A stretch of 64,000 nt of DNA from CBDFHC01 sp965247585 (lineage in GTDB: Bacteria > Chloroflexota > Dehalococcoidia > Lucifugimonadales > GCA-2712585). Below, piece after piece: positions 43,216 through 52,908 of this stretch. The DNA is taken from positions 1,240,001 through 1,304,000 of the forward strand of contig CBDFHC010000005.1 of NCBI GenBank assembly GCA_965247585.1, in the 5' to 3' direction. How positions within the stretch are numbered: the stretch's first letter is position 1; every line of letters starts with the position of its first letter. The notes below the pieces were generated by a model. That model did no database searches. It had not been told where the DNA came from and was given only the letters and a program-made list of their open reading frames with translations. The translations under genes were made by a program, and so were the position numbers.

Positions 43216-43995
43216 ATGAACACCGAAGTGCTTTACGAATCGCAAGACGGCGGCGTGGTCCTTATCACCCTGAACCGTCCCGAGGCGCTGAACGCCATCA
43301 ACCGGCCGCTAAAGCAAGGGCTTGTGGAGGCGCTGGAGCGATTCGACTCGGACTCCGATGCCCATGTGGCCGTAATTACCGGCGCCGGAAGGGCCTTCTG
43401 CGCCGGCCGGGACCTAAAGGAGCGCGCAGAGGATAACGCCGCCGGGATTCGGGCCAGCGCCTCTGACAGCCTGCTGCCGGACAGCCCCTATATGTTCAGG
43501 CAGCCGGCGAAACCGCTGATAGCGGCGATAAACGGCTACGCTCTGGCGGGTGGCTGGCTCATAGCGCAGATGTGTGACCTGCGCCTGGCCTCGGAAGAGG
43601 CACGGCTGGGCATTACCGAGGCACATGTGGGGCTGCTGCCCCCCTTCGCGTCGGTGCTGCCCAAGTTGATACCGTTGGCCGCGGCGCTGGAACTGGTATT
43701 CACGGCGGAGCCGATTACCGCCCAGCGCGCCCTGGAGATTGGCTTCCTCAACCGGGTAGTGCCGGGGGATGGGCTGATGCCTGCGGCGCTGGCCATGGCA
43801 CGGCGGGTCGCCGCCAACGCCCCGCTTTCGCTGCGCTATTTCAAGAAGATGGCCTACGCGGGTCTGGACCTGCCCCAGACGGAACTGGCCCAACTGGTGA
43901 ACGGCCTATACGACGAGTTGCTACAGACCGAGGACTCGAAGGAGGGGCCACGGGCCTTCGCCGAGAAACGCAAGCCCCGGTGGAAGGGTAGATAG
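43216..43995 (+). CDS. Enoyl-CoA hydratase/isomerase family protein
   Basis: A 259-residue crotonase-fold protein. GAGRAFCAGRDLKE and AAINGYALAGGWLIAQMCD form the CoA-binding oxyanion hole, and LGITEAHVGLLPP carries a Glu at one catalytic position. The other catalytic Glu of classic hydratases is not obvious, so the exact reaction (hydration, isomerisation or hydrolysis) is uncertain. It is followed by a ketopantoate-reductase-like gene 44 bp downstream. Confidence 0.87.
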   Translation: MNTEVLYESQDGGVVLITLNRPEALNAINRPLKQGLVEALERFDSDSDAHVAVITGAGRAFCAGRDLKERAEDNAAGIRASASDSLLPDSPYMFRQPAKPLIAAINGYALAGGWLIAQMCDLRLASEEARLGITEAHVGLLPPFASVLPKLIPLAAALELVFTAEPITAQRALEIGFLNRVVPGDGLMPAALAMARRVAANAPLSLRYFKKMAYAGLDLPQTELAQLVNGLYDELLQTEDSKEGPRAFAEKRKPRWKGR

Positions 43996-44039
43996 CCACC
44001 AGAACGGGCAATCCCGCCCGGAAGAAAGGAGCCCCTTAA

Positions 44040-45089
44040 GTGGAACGGATTGCGATAATGGGCGGCGGCGCCGTGGGTTGCTACCTCTCCGCCTTCATGA
44101 CTCGGGAAGGGGAGGACGTCACCCTCATTGACGTTTGGCCAGAGAACGTGGAGGCCATCAAGCGGGACGGGGTGAAGGTGACCGGGAGCCAGGGGCCGTT
44201 TACCTCTCCCGTAAAGGCGCTGCACCTGCACGAGATGCAGGCGGTGGACGAGCCCTTCGACATTGTATTCATCGCCATGAAGTCCTATGACACCCGCTGG
44301 GCGTCCATCTTTATGGAGGCTTACCTCAAGGAGGACGGCTTCGCGGTCTCCTCCCAAAACAGCATCAACGACCCTGTCTTGGCGGAGGTCTTTGGTCAAC
44401 AGCGAGCCGTGGGCTGCATCATGTCCACCATTGAAGTGGCGCTGTGGGAGCCAGGCCACGTTACCCGCGGAGGCCAGCCGGGCCGCGACCGGGGTTACGA
44501 TGTCTTTCGCGTAGGCGAGCACGTCGGCCCAGTTACCCCTAGAGTCGAACGGATCGTGGAGCTCGTGAGCAGCATAGACGGAGCCCGGAGCACCACCAAC
44601 CTTTGGGGGGAGCGCTGGGCCAAGCTGGCCAGCAACTGCATGGGTAACCCGGCGGGGGCTATGTCCGGCCTGGGCTCTCACGGAATGGCCGATTCATCAG
44701 AGGCGCGGCTGCTGAAAATGAACATCGCCGCGGAGGTGGTCCGGGTGGGCACGGCGCTGAACTACCACATAGAATCGGTCTCCGGGGTGGAGGCCTCCAC
44801 CTGGCTGGACCTGAGCCGGGGAGATGTTTTTGAGGAGTTGGACAGCCGGCTGCGCGGCAAGGGGCGGATGGACTGGCACTCTTCCATGTCCCAAGACGTC
44901 ATCAAGGGACGCCGCTCAGAGATAGACTTTCTGAACGGCCTGGTCTCCAATAGTGGGCGTGATGCCGGGGTGCCCACGCCGGTGAACGACGCCACCGTGG
45001 CCATAATGCGGGAGATAGACGGCCGGCGTGCAGCCCCTGACCCCTCTCATATGTCCACGGTTCTGGACCAGGCGAAGGTCCAACGCTAG
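44040..45089 (+). CDS. Ketopantoate reductase (PanE/ApbA)-family dehydrogenase
   Basis: A 349-residue NAD(P)-binding protein. The N-terminal Rossmann motif is IMGGGAVGCYLS, IVFIAMKSYDT follows, and a helical C-terminal domain has KLASNCMGNPAGAM. It resembles 2-dehydropantoate 2-reductase, but SAR202-like genomes have many paralogues, so true PanE function is not assured. The start is GTG 44040 with GGAG upstream. Confidence 0.82.
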   Translation: MERIAIMGGGAVGCYLSAFMTREGEDVTLIDVWPENVEAIKRDGVKVTGSQGPFTSPVKALHLHEMQAVDEPFDIVFIAMKSYDTRWASIFMEAYLKEDGFAVSSQNSINDPVLAEVFGQQRAVGCIMSTIEVALWEPGHVTRGGQPGRDRGYDVFRVGEHVGPVTPRVERIVELVSSIDGARSTTNLWGERWAKLASNCMGNPAGAMSGLGSHGMADSSEARLLKMNIAAEVVRVGTALNYHIESVSGVEASTWLDLSRGDVFEELDSRLRGKGRMDWHSSMSQDVIKGRRSEIDFLNGLVSNSGRDAGVPTPVNDATVAIMREIDGRRAAPDPSHMSTVLDQAKVQR

Positions 45090-45337
45090 ACGAGGTCCCA
45101 GCCGGAGCGGGTGTCTTTCCAAGGGTGTGGCAGAAATCGTCATTCGGCCGCTATAAATCGTAGCATTGGCTGTTGACACCCTGATTCTATGTAGTGATAC
45201 GTAGAAATGCGGCGGAAATTAGTCACAATAATACGAGCTTCGCCGTAGGCTGGGTGGTATACTTCCTAGGTACCCCGAATTAAGGGCCTAGGCCCTTCTT
45301 TAACCCCAAAATCGATCAGAATAGAGGACCTGAATTC
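45090..45337 (+). promoter_or_regulatory. gyrB upstream region with a -10 box and a hairpin
   Basis: No gene is visible. A TATACT at 45258-45263 is a likely -10 for gyrB. Within the resulting leader a perfect hairpin, AAGGGCC-TA-GGCCCTT (45282-45297), is followed by CTTT, which could be a weak terminator or a control structure. A TTGACA at 45173-45178 lacks a good -10 at 17 bp. Confidence 0.45.
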
Positions 45338-47275
45338 ATGGCTACCGACACCCACGCCAGCTATACCGCCAAAGACATTGTCGTCCTGGAAGGACTGGAG
45401 GCGGTACGGCGTCGTCCCGGCATGTACATAGGCAGCACCGACCAACGGGGCCTGCACCACCTGATATACGAAGTTGTGGACAACGCGGTTGACGAGGCCA
45501 TGGCAGGCTACTGTACCGAGGTGTACGTAGAGATCCGGGAAGACGGGTCAGTGATGGTATCGGACGATGGCCGTGGCATCCCGGTGGACATGCACCCGAC
45601 TACGGGCAAGTCGGCGCTGGAGACGGTGATGACCACGCTGCACGCCGGCGGGAAATTCGGCGGCGGCGCGTACAAGGTCTCGGGCGGGCTGCACGGGGTG
45701 GGGGCCTCGGTGGTGAACGCCCTGTCATCCTTCCTGAGAGTGGAGGTGCGCCGGAGCGGCTACACCTACCGGCAGGACTACTCCAAGGGCATACCTACCT
45801 CCACTCTCACCAAAAGCAAAGGCATGAACGGTGGAGGCACCACCATAACCTTCGCCCCGGACCCGGAGACCTTCCCAGAGATCCAATACGATTTCAGCAT
45901 GCTGATAGAGCACTTCAAGCAGGTCGCGTACCTCAACCGCGGCCTGCGCATAAAATTCATCAGTCACCTCCACTCGGAGCAGCGGGCAGGCGACGTTGAG
46001 CGGACCTACTATTTCGAGGGCGGTATTAGCGACTTCGTTAAGAACCTGAACCGGGACCACAAAACGGCGCAGGCGGAGCCGTTCTACTTCCAGCGCACCG
46101 TGGACGACACCATTGTGGAGACGGCGCTCCAGTACAACGACACTTTCCACGAGGCGGTTTTCTCCTTCGCCAACTGCATCAGCACGGAGGAGGGTGGCAC
46201 GCATCTGACCGGCTTCCGCACCGCGCTGACCCGGGCCATTAACGACTACGGCCGTAAGCAGAAGCTGCTGAAGGACGATCAGGCCAACCTCTCCGGAGAG
46301 GACGTGCGGGAGGGGCTCACGGCGGTGGTTAGCGTGAAGCTGACGGACCCGCAGTTTGAGGGCCAGACGAAGACGAAGCTGGGCAACGCCGAGGTGAAGA
46401 GCATTGTGGAGTCCGCGGTGGCGGAGGCGCTTTCTCAGTACCTGGAGGAGCACCCCAACGAGGGGCGCCGAATTCTTGACAAGTGCAACACGGCGCAGAG
46501 GGCCCGGGAGGCGGCTCGTAAAGCCCGAGAGCTGGTGCAGCGGAAGAACGCGCTGGACGGCAGCTCCCTACCCGGGAAGCTGGCCGACTGCTCCGAACGC
46601 AACCCCGAGCTGTCTGAACTGTTCATTGTGGAGGGCGAGTCCGCCGGCGGCTCCGCCAAGATGGGCCGGGACCGCCGCTTCCAGGCCATCCTCCCGCTCA
46701 AGGGAAAGATCATTAACGTTGAGAAGGCGCCGAAGGACAAGGTGATTGCCCACGAGGAAATCCGCTCTTTAATCGCCGCGCTGGGCGCCAACGAGGGCGA
46801 CGAGTTCGAGCCCGAGAAGCTTCGCTACCACAAGATAATTATCATGACTGACGCAGACGTGGACGGCTCCCACATCCGGACTCTGCTGCTGACCTTCTTC
46901 TTCCGCGGCATGCTGGACCTTATCAAGGGCGGGTACCTGTACATTGCCCAGCCCCCTCTTTACAGGATTCAGGTTGGGAAATCAGTGGACTATGCCTATA
47001 CAGAGGAGCAGAAAGACCTCCTGTTGGGGCAGCTAAACGGCAAGCGCACTCCCCAGATCCAGCGGTACAAGGGGTTGGGCGAGATGAACCCGGACCAGCT
47101 TTGGGAGACCACGATGGACCCTGACGCCCGCAACATGCTAAAGGTTGCTATAGAAGAGGGAATGGGCTATGCCGACGCCGAAAAGGTGTTCTCTGAGCTG
47201 ATGGGTGAGGAAGTAGCCCCTCGTAAGAAGTTCATCCAGACCTACGCCCGTTCGGTGGCGGAGCTGGACGTTTAG
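45338..47275 (+). CDS. gyrB: DNA gyrase subunit B
   Basis: A 645-residue GyrB. The GHKL ATPase region is DEAMAGYCTEVYV, then DDGRGIPVDMHP, KFGGGAYKVSGGLHGVGASVVNA split over motif III. The TOPRIM part is IVEGESAGGSAKMGRDR and the MTDADVDGSHIRTLLLTFF metal-binding acids; the C-terminal QRYKGLGEMNPDQLW is also intact. It introduces negative supercoils with GyrA, which is not in the window. The length is standard for the short GyrB class. Confidence 0.95.
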   Translation: MATDTHASYTAKDIVVLEGLEAVRRRPGMYIGSTDQRGLHHLIYEVVDNAVDEAMAGYCTEVYVEIREDGSVMVSDDGRGIPVDMHPTTGKSALETVMTTLHAGGKFGGGAYKVSGGLHGVGASVVNALSSFLRVEVRRSGYTYRQDYSKGIPTSTLTKSKGMNGGGTTITFAPDPETFPEIQYDFSMLIEHFKQVAYLNRGLRIKFISHLHSEQRAGDVERTYYFEGGISDFVKNLNRDHKTAQAEPFYFQRTVDDTIVETALQYNDTFHEAVFSFANCISTEEGGTHLTGFRTALTRAINDYGRKQKLLKDDQANLSGEDVREGLTAVVSVKLTDPQFEGQTKTKLGNAEVKSIVESAVAEALSQYLEEHPNEGRRILDKCNTAQRAREAARKARELVQRKNALDGSSLPGKLADCSERNPELSELFIVEGESAGGSAKMGRDRRFQAILPLKGKIINVEKAPKDKVIAHEEIRSLIAALGANEGDEFEPEKLRYHKIIIMTDADVDGSHIRTLLLTFFFRGMLDLIKGGYLYIAQPPLYRIQVGKSVDYAYTEEQKDLLLGQLNGKRTPQIQRYKGLGEMNPDQLWETTMDPDARNMLKVAIEEGMGYADAEKVFSELMGEEVAPRKKFIQTYARSVAELDV

Positions 47276-47295
47276 CCGGGGGGCCGGCCTTTACC

Positions 47296-47958
47296 ATGAC
47301 GGGTCAAACCACGCCAGCTTCCACCCCCGGCGCCACCCTCTTCCCAGGGTTCGCTGACCTGTATGGCATGGCTGCTGCCGAGGTGGAGGGGCTCAGCGAC
47401 GCCCAGCTAGACTGGTCCTCGGACCGGTGGGAGTGGTCCAGGTGGAGCATCCGCCGGCAGGTGAGCCACATTCCATCCTTCATCTCCGGCTGGTTGCTGA
47501 ATCGCTGGGGCGCTAAGCTGTTTCCCCAGGGGACGGGCTCCCTTGGCGAAATGGGCCGGTTCGTCCAAGCAACGGAGGGTTCGTGGCTTGACGAGGGTGA
47601 ATATCCTGACATGCCCTCTCTCCTAAAGAAGCTGCAAGATGGGCTGGACCTGATTCACCACATCCTATCGCGAGAGACGGCGGAATCCCTGCAAGCCCAG
47701 GAGGAGCCGCGTCCGGACACGCCGCCACACTGGAGTCAGTTCATCAAGGTGCATCCCACCGGGGTACGGTGGCACCCCACCGAGCCGAACTTCACTTACA
47801 TAACGCTGGAGGCTACCTTCCGACACCTCTACTACGAGGCGCTGACCCATCTGTACAACATCCAGCGGTTAAAGCGGGCCCAGGGGTTGAGCGGTAAGGT
47901 CGAGATTCCGGCCGAAGGCTACTGGGCGCTACCGGACTGGGACCGCAGCGAACCCTAA
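47296..47958 (+). CDS. DinB-like four-helix protein
   Basis: A 220-residue protein with a DinB-superfamily-like pattern: an N-terminal helix with GMAAAEVEGLSDAQLDWS, then WSIRRQVSHI, and a C-terminal HLYYEALTHLYNIQRLKRAQG. The HIxSF and HLYYEALTH histidines may form the metal site of the family. Function unknown. It begins 20 bp after gyrB and may be transcribed with it. Confidence 0.65.
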   Translation: MTGQTTPASTPGATLFPGFADLYGMAAAEVEGLSDAQLDWSSDRWEWSRWSIRRQVSHIPSFISGWLLNRWGAKLFPQGTGSLGEMGRFVQATEGSWLDEGEYPDMPSLLKKLQDGLDLIHHILSRETAESLQAQEEPRPDTPPHWSQFIKVHPTGVRWHPTEPNFTYITLEATFRHLYYEALTHLYNIQRLKRAQGLSGKVEIPAEGYWALPDWDRSEP

Positions 47959-47994
47959 CCACCCGCGTCCACTTACCCCGCCGGTTGATGCCCC

Positions 47995-48726
47995 CTAGCG
48001 GTCCTTGAACGTGAAACTGAATGAGTACTGCTTCAGTTGTAGGTTCGGCACTGCCTGCGCCGCCTGCAGCACCTTGGAGTGAAAGTCAGACGCCACCAGG
48101 ATCCCACTTACGGGCTTCTTGTCCTCCGAGTGCACCGACGCCATATACGCCAGGGTCTGAGTAACACTACTCGGGTCCGCGGTCCCGGTTTTCAATTCTA
48201 TAACCACCCTTTTCCCGCCGCGTTCCGCTGCTGTGATGTCTATTCGCCCCGCCTCCACTTTTCTCTCCTGACCGCCGTCTATGATTTTCAGCCCGGGTTC
48301 TAGCTGTTCAATGTTCCGCCGGATGGCTTTTTGCATGTCCCGCTCTAGCTCGAATCTAAGTTCTTCAGCTTCCTCAGTTCCCTCAGCTCCCTCAATATCG
48401 GCTGCGCCCGTTCCCGCGTAACCCTTGAAGTACGGGTTTATCGAGTTGTTTGTCAGGTTAAATACCGATCCAAACCTTTCGAGGTCGTCGATATTTCCTT
48501 CCTTGATATCCCCTGACCATCTGTTGCTAAAGCGGCGCTCTTCGTCCAAGTACCAATCGTGGTCGGGCGACTCCAGCCTCGTCACACCCTGCTCTTTCAT
48601 CAGGTCCAACAACGCTTCAACGCTGGTCCCTTTAAGCTGGTTCGTTTCTCCCCTCAATATCTTCCGATTTTTCAATTCCTCTGCGGAAAACCCTTGAAGA
48701 AATTCACGCACGTTCTTTGTTGTCAT
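47995..48726 (-). CDS. NucS/EndoMS-like PD-(D/E)xK nuclease with an unusual N-terminus
   Basis: A 243-residue protein. The C-terminal domain has GRIDITAAERGG (Asp163), VVIELKTGTADP (Glu177, Lys179) and TQTLAYMASV, the arrangement of NucS/DUF91 nucleases, which cleave mismatched or branched DNA. The N-terminal 110 residues (REFLQGFSAEELKNRKIL, then WYLDEERRFSNRWSG) do not look like the DNA-binding domain of classical EndoMS and I do not recognise them. I chose ATG 48726; the frame extends to 48759. It lies 106 bp downstream of pyrE. Confidence 0.72.
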   Translation of the reverse strand: MTTKNVREFLQGFSAEELKNRKILRGETNQLKGTSVEALLDLMKEQGVTRLESPDHDWYLDEERRFSNRWSGDIKEGNIDDLERFGSVFNLTNNSINPYFKGYAGTGAADIEGAEGTEEAEELRFELERDMQKAIRRNIEQLEPGLKIIDGGQERKVEAGRIDITAAERGGKRVVIELKTGTADPSSVTQTLAYMASVHSEDKKPVSGILVASDFHSKVLQAAQAVPNLQLKQYSFSFTFKDR

Positions 48727-48832
48727 TCGGCGGATGTCCTCACTTTTTCTGTTTCGCAACTACTCGGCACTTTCCTCTAAAGACAGGACTGTTCTCCCTT
48801 CACCTGCTCCACCTATCGGCGCAACAGGACCC

Positions 48833-49426
48833 TCAGTTCCCCGTAGCGCGGTCCCCTTCCACCACCGCCACCCTGCCATCCGCCGACGCCTCCAATACCG
48901 ACGCGAACCGGTAGCCCCTACGCCGCACCTCGTCGCTGCCGCCCTGGCGCCGGTCCAACAACGCCAGCACCACCGCCACGGTACAGCCCGCCGCCTCCGC
49001 GGCATCTATAGCGCTGAACAGCGAACCGCCGGTGGTGCAGACGTCATCGACTATCGCTACCCTGCTGCCTGTCACCAGCGGCCCCTCGATAGCCTGCCGG
49101 GTGCCGTGTCCCTTGGTCTCTTTACGCACAATAAACGCGTGGATGGGCATTCCCTCCAGGTGGCTGGTCAACGCCACCGCTGCCACGATAGGATCGGCGC
49201 CCAGGGTGGGGCCTCCAATGGCGTCGACGTTGGTGCCCCGAAGCAACTCCAAGAAGGCCACTCCCGCCAGACTGGCGCCCTCCGGGTCCAGCGTGAGCCG
49301 CCTGCCATCGAAGTAGTAGCCGCTCTTAGCACCTGAGGAGAGCGTGAAGTCTCCGTAAGTGAGGGCGCCTCGTTCTTGGGCCAGGGCCAGAAGGCGCCGC
49401 GCCGCTGTCTCCAGCCTACCCGGCAT
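48833..49426 (-). CDS. pyrE: Orotate phosphoribosyltransferase
   Basis: A 197-residue OPRTase of pyrimidine biosynthesis (orotate plus PRPP to OMP). It has FTLSSGAKSGYYFDGRRLTL near the N-terminus, RKETKGHG in the flexible loop and the PRPP motif VAIVDDVCTTGGS. It overlaps the end of nadD by 11 bp and is third in the obg-nadD-pyrE run. Confidence 0.92.
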   Translation of the reverse strand: MPGRLETAARRLLALAQERGALTYGDFTLSSGAKSGYYFDGRRLTLDPEGASLAGVAFLELLRGTNVDAIGGPTLGADPIVAAVALTSHLEGMPIHAFIVRKETKGHGTRQAIEGPLVTGSRVAIVDDVCTTGGSLFSAIDAAEAAGCTVAVVLALLDRRQGGSDEVRRRGYRFASVLEASADGRVAVVEGDRATGN

Positions 49427-50024
49427 CTTTATACAATCCGTGCTCCGCGATGTATCGGGCCACCTGCTCGCAAACCAGGTAACGGGTGGAGCGCCCCTGG
49501 GCGAAGCGATGGCGTAGATCGGTGGCGCTAATCCCTATGTGTATGCCGTCCAGTGTCACCACCCGCTCCGCCGCGCCCCGGCGCAATTCGTCCAACAGTG
49601 TAGGGTCCACGGAACTCATTTCGGGACGGGTAACCACGGCCAACACAGCCAGCTGAAGGATCCGCTCCGGGTCCTTCCACCGATGGAACTCTTTCAGCGA
49701 GTCGACCCCGAGTATGAAAAAGAAGCGGGCATCTTCACCGTAGTCCGCCTCCATCTCTACTAGAGTGTCCACGGTATAACACGGTCCCTCCCTCTCAACA
49801 TCTGCAGATGAGATACGGAAGAACGGGTTAGACATAATGGCCAGCCTCACCATGTTCAGCCGGTGGTGCGCCGGACTGACAGGCTCTCCAGCCTTCATCC
49901 AGGGTTCCCCCGCGGGCACGAACACAACTTCCTCTAGCTCCAGCCTCTCCCTGGCCTCCTCTGCGACTATCAGGTGAGCGGCATGGATAGGATCAAACGT
50001 GCCGCCCAGTATGCCAATATTCAC
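49416..50024 (-). CDS. nadD: Nicotinate-nucleotide adenylyltransferase
   Basis: A 202-residue NaMN adenylyltransferase of NAD synthesis. It opens MNIGILGGTFDPIHAAHL with the nucleotidyltransferase HxGH-like motif (IHAAH here), and ends with the ISATDLRHRFAQGRSTRYLV segment containing the second signature ISxTxxR. I chose GTG 50024, one base after the obg stop, with GGGAG upstream. The obg-nadD adjacency is common in bacteria. Confidence 0.92.
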   Translation of the reverse strand: MNIGILGGTFDPIHAAHLIVAEEARERLELEEVVFVPAGEPWMKAGEPVSPAHHRLNMVRLAIMSNPFFRISSADVEREGPCYTVDTLVEMEADYGEDARFFFILGVDSLKEFHRWKDPERILQLAVLAVVTRPEMSSVDPTLLDELRRGAAERVVTLDGIHIGISATDLRHRFAQGRSTRYLVCEQVARYIAEHGLYKDAG

Positions 50025-50025
50025 G

Positions 50026-51288
50026 TTACTCCCACTCCATCTCAACCTTGCCGAACCGCACAATGTCTCCCCGCTTGATGCCGGACTTCACCAGGGCCCG
50101 GTCCACGCCCATTTTCTCCAACTCCTTCCAAACCTGGAGACGGACGCGAGGGTCCCTCATGTTCACCATAGCTACGATTCGCTCCGCCCGAGGTGCCGTA
50201 ACCTCGTATACATCCCCGTCTTTGATCACTTCAGGCTTCCCGTTACGTCGCCCCGCTCGAAATTCGGTGAGATCTCTATTTGGGACTGCATCTTGTTCCC
50301 GCGGCATATCAGCCAGCATTCCCAGCGTCTTCTGTATTAACGGCTCCAGGCCTTTACGAGTCACCGCGGAGACTTTGAATACCTCAACCCCCAATTCTAC
50401 CAATTTCCCGGCCAGCCGCGCCACCCCTTCCTGCGCCTCCATCACGTCCATCTTGTTGATTATCAGTATCTGCGGTTTAGCCCCCAACTCAGGGCTGAAG
50501 CTTCTAACCTCATGGTTAACCGTCTCAATCCTATCTAACACATCGTCGCTAATCCCATCCACCAAGTGCCACAAAATTCGCGTTCGTTCCGCGTGTCTCA
50601 GAAAGTCCAGTCCCAGTCCCCCTCCCATGTGCGCGCCCTCAATCAATCCAGGGACCTCAATCAGCAGGAAATCCCGGTGATTCCGTTCCACCATCCCCAG
50701 CACGGGTTCAAGAGTCGTAAAGGGATAATCCGCTATTTTCGGCTTTGCTGAAGAGCACGCGGCTACCAGGGTAGACTTCCCAGCGTTAGGCATCCCGACT
50801 ATCCCCACATCGGCCAAAAGCTTCAGTTCAACTCTAAGCTTGAGTTCCTCCCCTCGCTCCCCCGACTCTCCCAGTAATGGCGTCTGATTAGTAGACGTCG
50901 CGAACCGGGAATTCCCTCGTCCACCCATCCCACCTTTACTTACCAGCACCGGCTGCTCGTCAAGAATGTCCGCTACGTCATCCCTACCATTTTCTGCAAC
51001 CAGACGGACCACGGTCCCCAACGGTACAGCTATTCTTACGTCACTCCCTCGGCCGCCCTGTTTGTTGTTACCTCCGCCGTGCCGGCCATGGCCTGCCCGG
51101 AACTCGACTTGATACCTCAAATGAAGCAACGTGTTAAGAGAGGCATCGCCTACTATAAATACGTTGCCTCCATTCCCTCCATTCCCTCCATCTGGACCCC
51201 CTCGCGGCACAAACTTCTCTCGGCGAAAGCTTATGCAACCATTGCCACCACGTCCTGACGTTGTAATTATATCTACTAGATCTATCAA
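50026..51288 (-). CDS. obg: Obg family GTPase
   Basis: A 420-residue Obg/CgtA GTPase of large-subunit ribosome assembly. The N-terminal Gly-rich Obg fold has GPDGGNGGNGGNV. The G domain has GMPNAGKSTLV and the NKMD motif. A C-terminal OCT domain of about 70 residues follows (DGDVYEVTAPRAERIVAM). It is first in the obg-nadD-pyrE run. Confidence 0.93.
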   Translation of the reverse strand: MIDLVDIITTSGRGGNGCISFRREKFVPRGGPDGGNGGNGGNVFIVGDASLNTLLHLRYQVEFRAGHGRHGGGNNKQGGRGSDVRIAVPLGTVVRLVAENGRDDVADILDEQPVLVSKGGMGGRGNSRFATSTNQTPLLGESGERGEELKLRVELKLLADVGIVGMPNAGKSTLVAACSSAKPKIADYPFTTLEPVLGMVERNHRDFLLIEVPGLIEGAHMGGGLGLDFLRHAERTRILWHLVDGISDDVLDRIETVNHEVRSFSPELGAKPQILIINKMDVMEAQEGVARLAGKLVELGVEVFKVSAVTRKGLEPLIQKTLGMLADMPREQDAVPNRDLTEFRAGRRNGKPEVIKDGDVYEVTAPRAERIVAMVNMRDPRVRLQVWKELEKMGVDRALVKSGIKRGDIVRFGKVEMEWE

Positions 51289-51570
51289 TATAGGTTATCT
51301 AATAACAATGGTAATACTAAGATAGTTGAGAGCTAGCTTTGAACTGTTATGGGCAGGCGTCAATCAGGTTGATAGGTGTGGTAATTCTAACATGGTCTGG
51401 GTGGGGGGATTGTGGGAGTTACGTTCAGGATACCGGAGCAGGCGAGACTGGGCGTGGATAAGCGATACTGATTGAACTGATAGCGCACAATGGGGTTCCG
51501 GCTTTCAACAAGGGTTCAACAAAGACCTGACCGTTTGTGAACGTGGGGAGATAGAAGCGGGCTTCCGGGT
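51289..51570. other. Spacer between obg and dnaA with one DnaA-box-like site
   Basis: No gene is visible. On the minus strand TTATCCACG (51453-51461) differs from the DnaA box TTATCCACA at one position. Two direct TTCAACAA repeats lie at about 51507-51524. This is weak evidence for a replication-related element. Confidence 0.3.
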
Positions 51571-52908
51571 TTAGGCCGAGGGCGCTTTGAGAAGGTGCAT
51601 GGTAACCTGGCTCATTTTATAGCGGAGCTCTGCCCTGGTGTCCAGGCCTGAGGCCATCCTCTTGATGCCATAGATGACGGTGGAGTGGTTCTTCCCCCCC
51701 AGCATCCGGGCAACCTGGGTGATGGAGAGGTTGGCATGTAGGCGCAGTGCATACATAGCGGCCTGCCGGGCGGTGGAGACCGCGCCTTTGCGGCTGCTGC
51801 CTGCCAGCGCTTCCGTGGAGACGCCAAATACATTCGCCACCGCGGTCAGCACATCGGCGGGACGGACAGCTGGCAAGGCGCCGGAGTCTTGGTGCTGAAG
51901 CGCCTCACGGGTGGTGGGAAGGTCTACCGATGTGCCGGCGCTCTGGGCCGCGGCCACCGCCCGGTTGAGCGCGCCCTCCAGGTTTCTAACGTTATCGCGC
52001 ACCTTTCCCGCGATGTACGTGGCTGCATCGTCTTCTATAGCGATGCCAATCTCCTTGGCGCGCCGCTGTATGATGGAGACCCTGGTCTCGGTCTGAGGTG
52101 GGAGGATATTCGCGATCAGGCCCCAGCCGAAGCGGGACCGCAGGCGCTCCGCCAGCGCCGGGATGTTCTGCGGCGGCTGGTCTGAAGCTAGGATCACCTG
52201 CCGGTTGCTGTCATGCAGGTCGTTGAAGGTGTGAAAGAAGCCCTCTTGCGTCTGCTCCTTGCCCGCAAGGAACTGCACGTCGTCCATAAGGAGGACGTCA
52301 ACGCTGCGGTACTTGGCGCGAAACTCCTCGGTGGTTTTTCGCTTGATTGAGGATATGAAATCGTTGGTGAACCGCTCCGACGTTACGTACAGGCAGTTGA
52401 TCATTTGAGCGGTGCAGTGGCGGGCGATGGCGTGAAGCAGATGGGTTTTCCCCAGGCCGACCCCGGAGTGGATGAATAGAGGGTTGTACATACTTCCGGG
52501 CGCCTGGGCCACGCCCCAAGCTGCGTTGTACGGCAGCTTGTTGGAAGGGCCGACGATGAACGACTCAAAGCTGTAGCGCTGGTTGGGGGCCCATTGGGGT
52601 GGAGCGTGTGGTGGTGCGGCACTTCCCTGCAGCAGCGCAGTGGGGGCGGAGTCAGCGGGTATGGTTGTGAACTTGACTGCCAAGGTTTGCTTGGAAACGG
52701 AGCATACCGTGCGTTGGATCAACGGAAAAATGCGTTTCTCCAGCCACTCCGCCGTGAAGGAGTTGGGAACCCCCACCAGCAAGGTGGTGCCGTCCAGCTC
52801 CAGGCCCTTAGTATTTTTCAGCCAGGTCTCGTAGGTTGAACGGGGAAGTTGGACTTGGAGGTCCCCCAACGCCGCTTCCCAGGTCTCTATAGCAGGGCTG
52901 TTTTGCAT
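51571..52908 (-). CDS. dnaA: Chromosomal replication initiator DnaA
   Basis: A 445-residue DnaA. Domain I begins ETWEAALGDLQVQL; the AAA+ domain has Walker A GVGLGKTHLLHA and Walker B VLLMDDVQFLAG; domain IV has the DnaA signature RMLGGKNHSTVIYGIKRM. The DNA-binding helix STARQAAMYALRLH is intact. It initiates replication and recruits the DnaB encoded at 38532. I chose ATG 52908; GTG codons a few triplets upstream are alternatives. Domain II is short. Confidence 0.95.
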   Translation of the reverse strand: MQNSPAIETWEAALGDLQVQLPRSTYETWLKNTKGLELDGTTLLVGVPNSFTAEWLEKRIFPLIQRTVCSVSKQTLAVKFTTIPADSAPTALLQGSAAPPHAPPQWAPNQRYSFESFIVGPSNKLPYNAAWGVAQAPGSMYNPLFIHSGVGLGKTHLLHAIARHCTAQMINCLYVTSERFTNDFISSIKRKTTEEFRAKYRSVDVLLMDDVQFLAGKEQTQEGFFHTFNDLHDSNRQVILASDQPPQNIPALAERLRSRFGWGLIANILPPQTETRVSIIQRRAKEIGIAIEDDAATYIAGKVRDNVRNLEGALNRAVAAAQSAGTSVDLPTTREALQHQDSGALPAVRPADVLTAVANVFGVSTEALAGSSRKGAVSTARQAAMYALRLHANLSITQVARMLGGKNHSTVIYGIKRMASGLDTRAELRYKMSQVTMHLLKAPSA

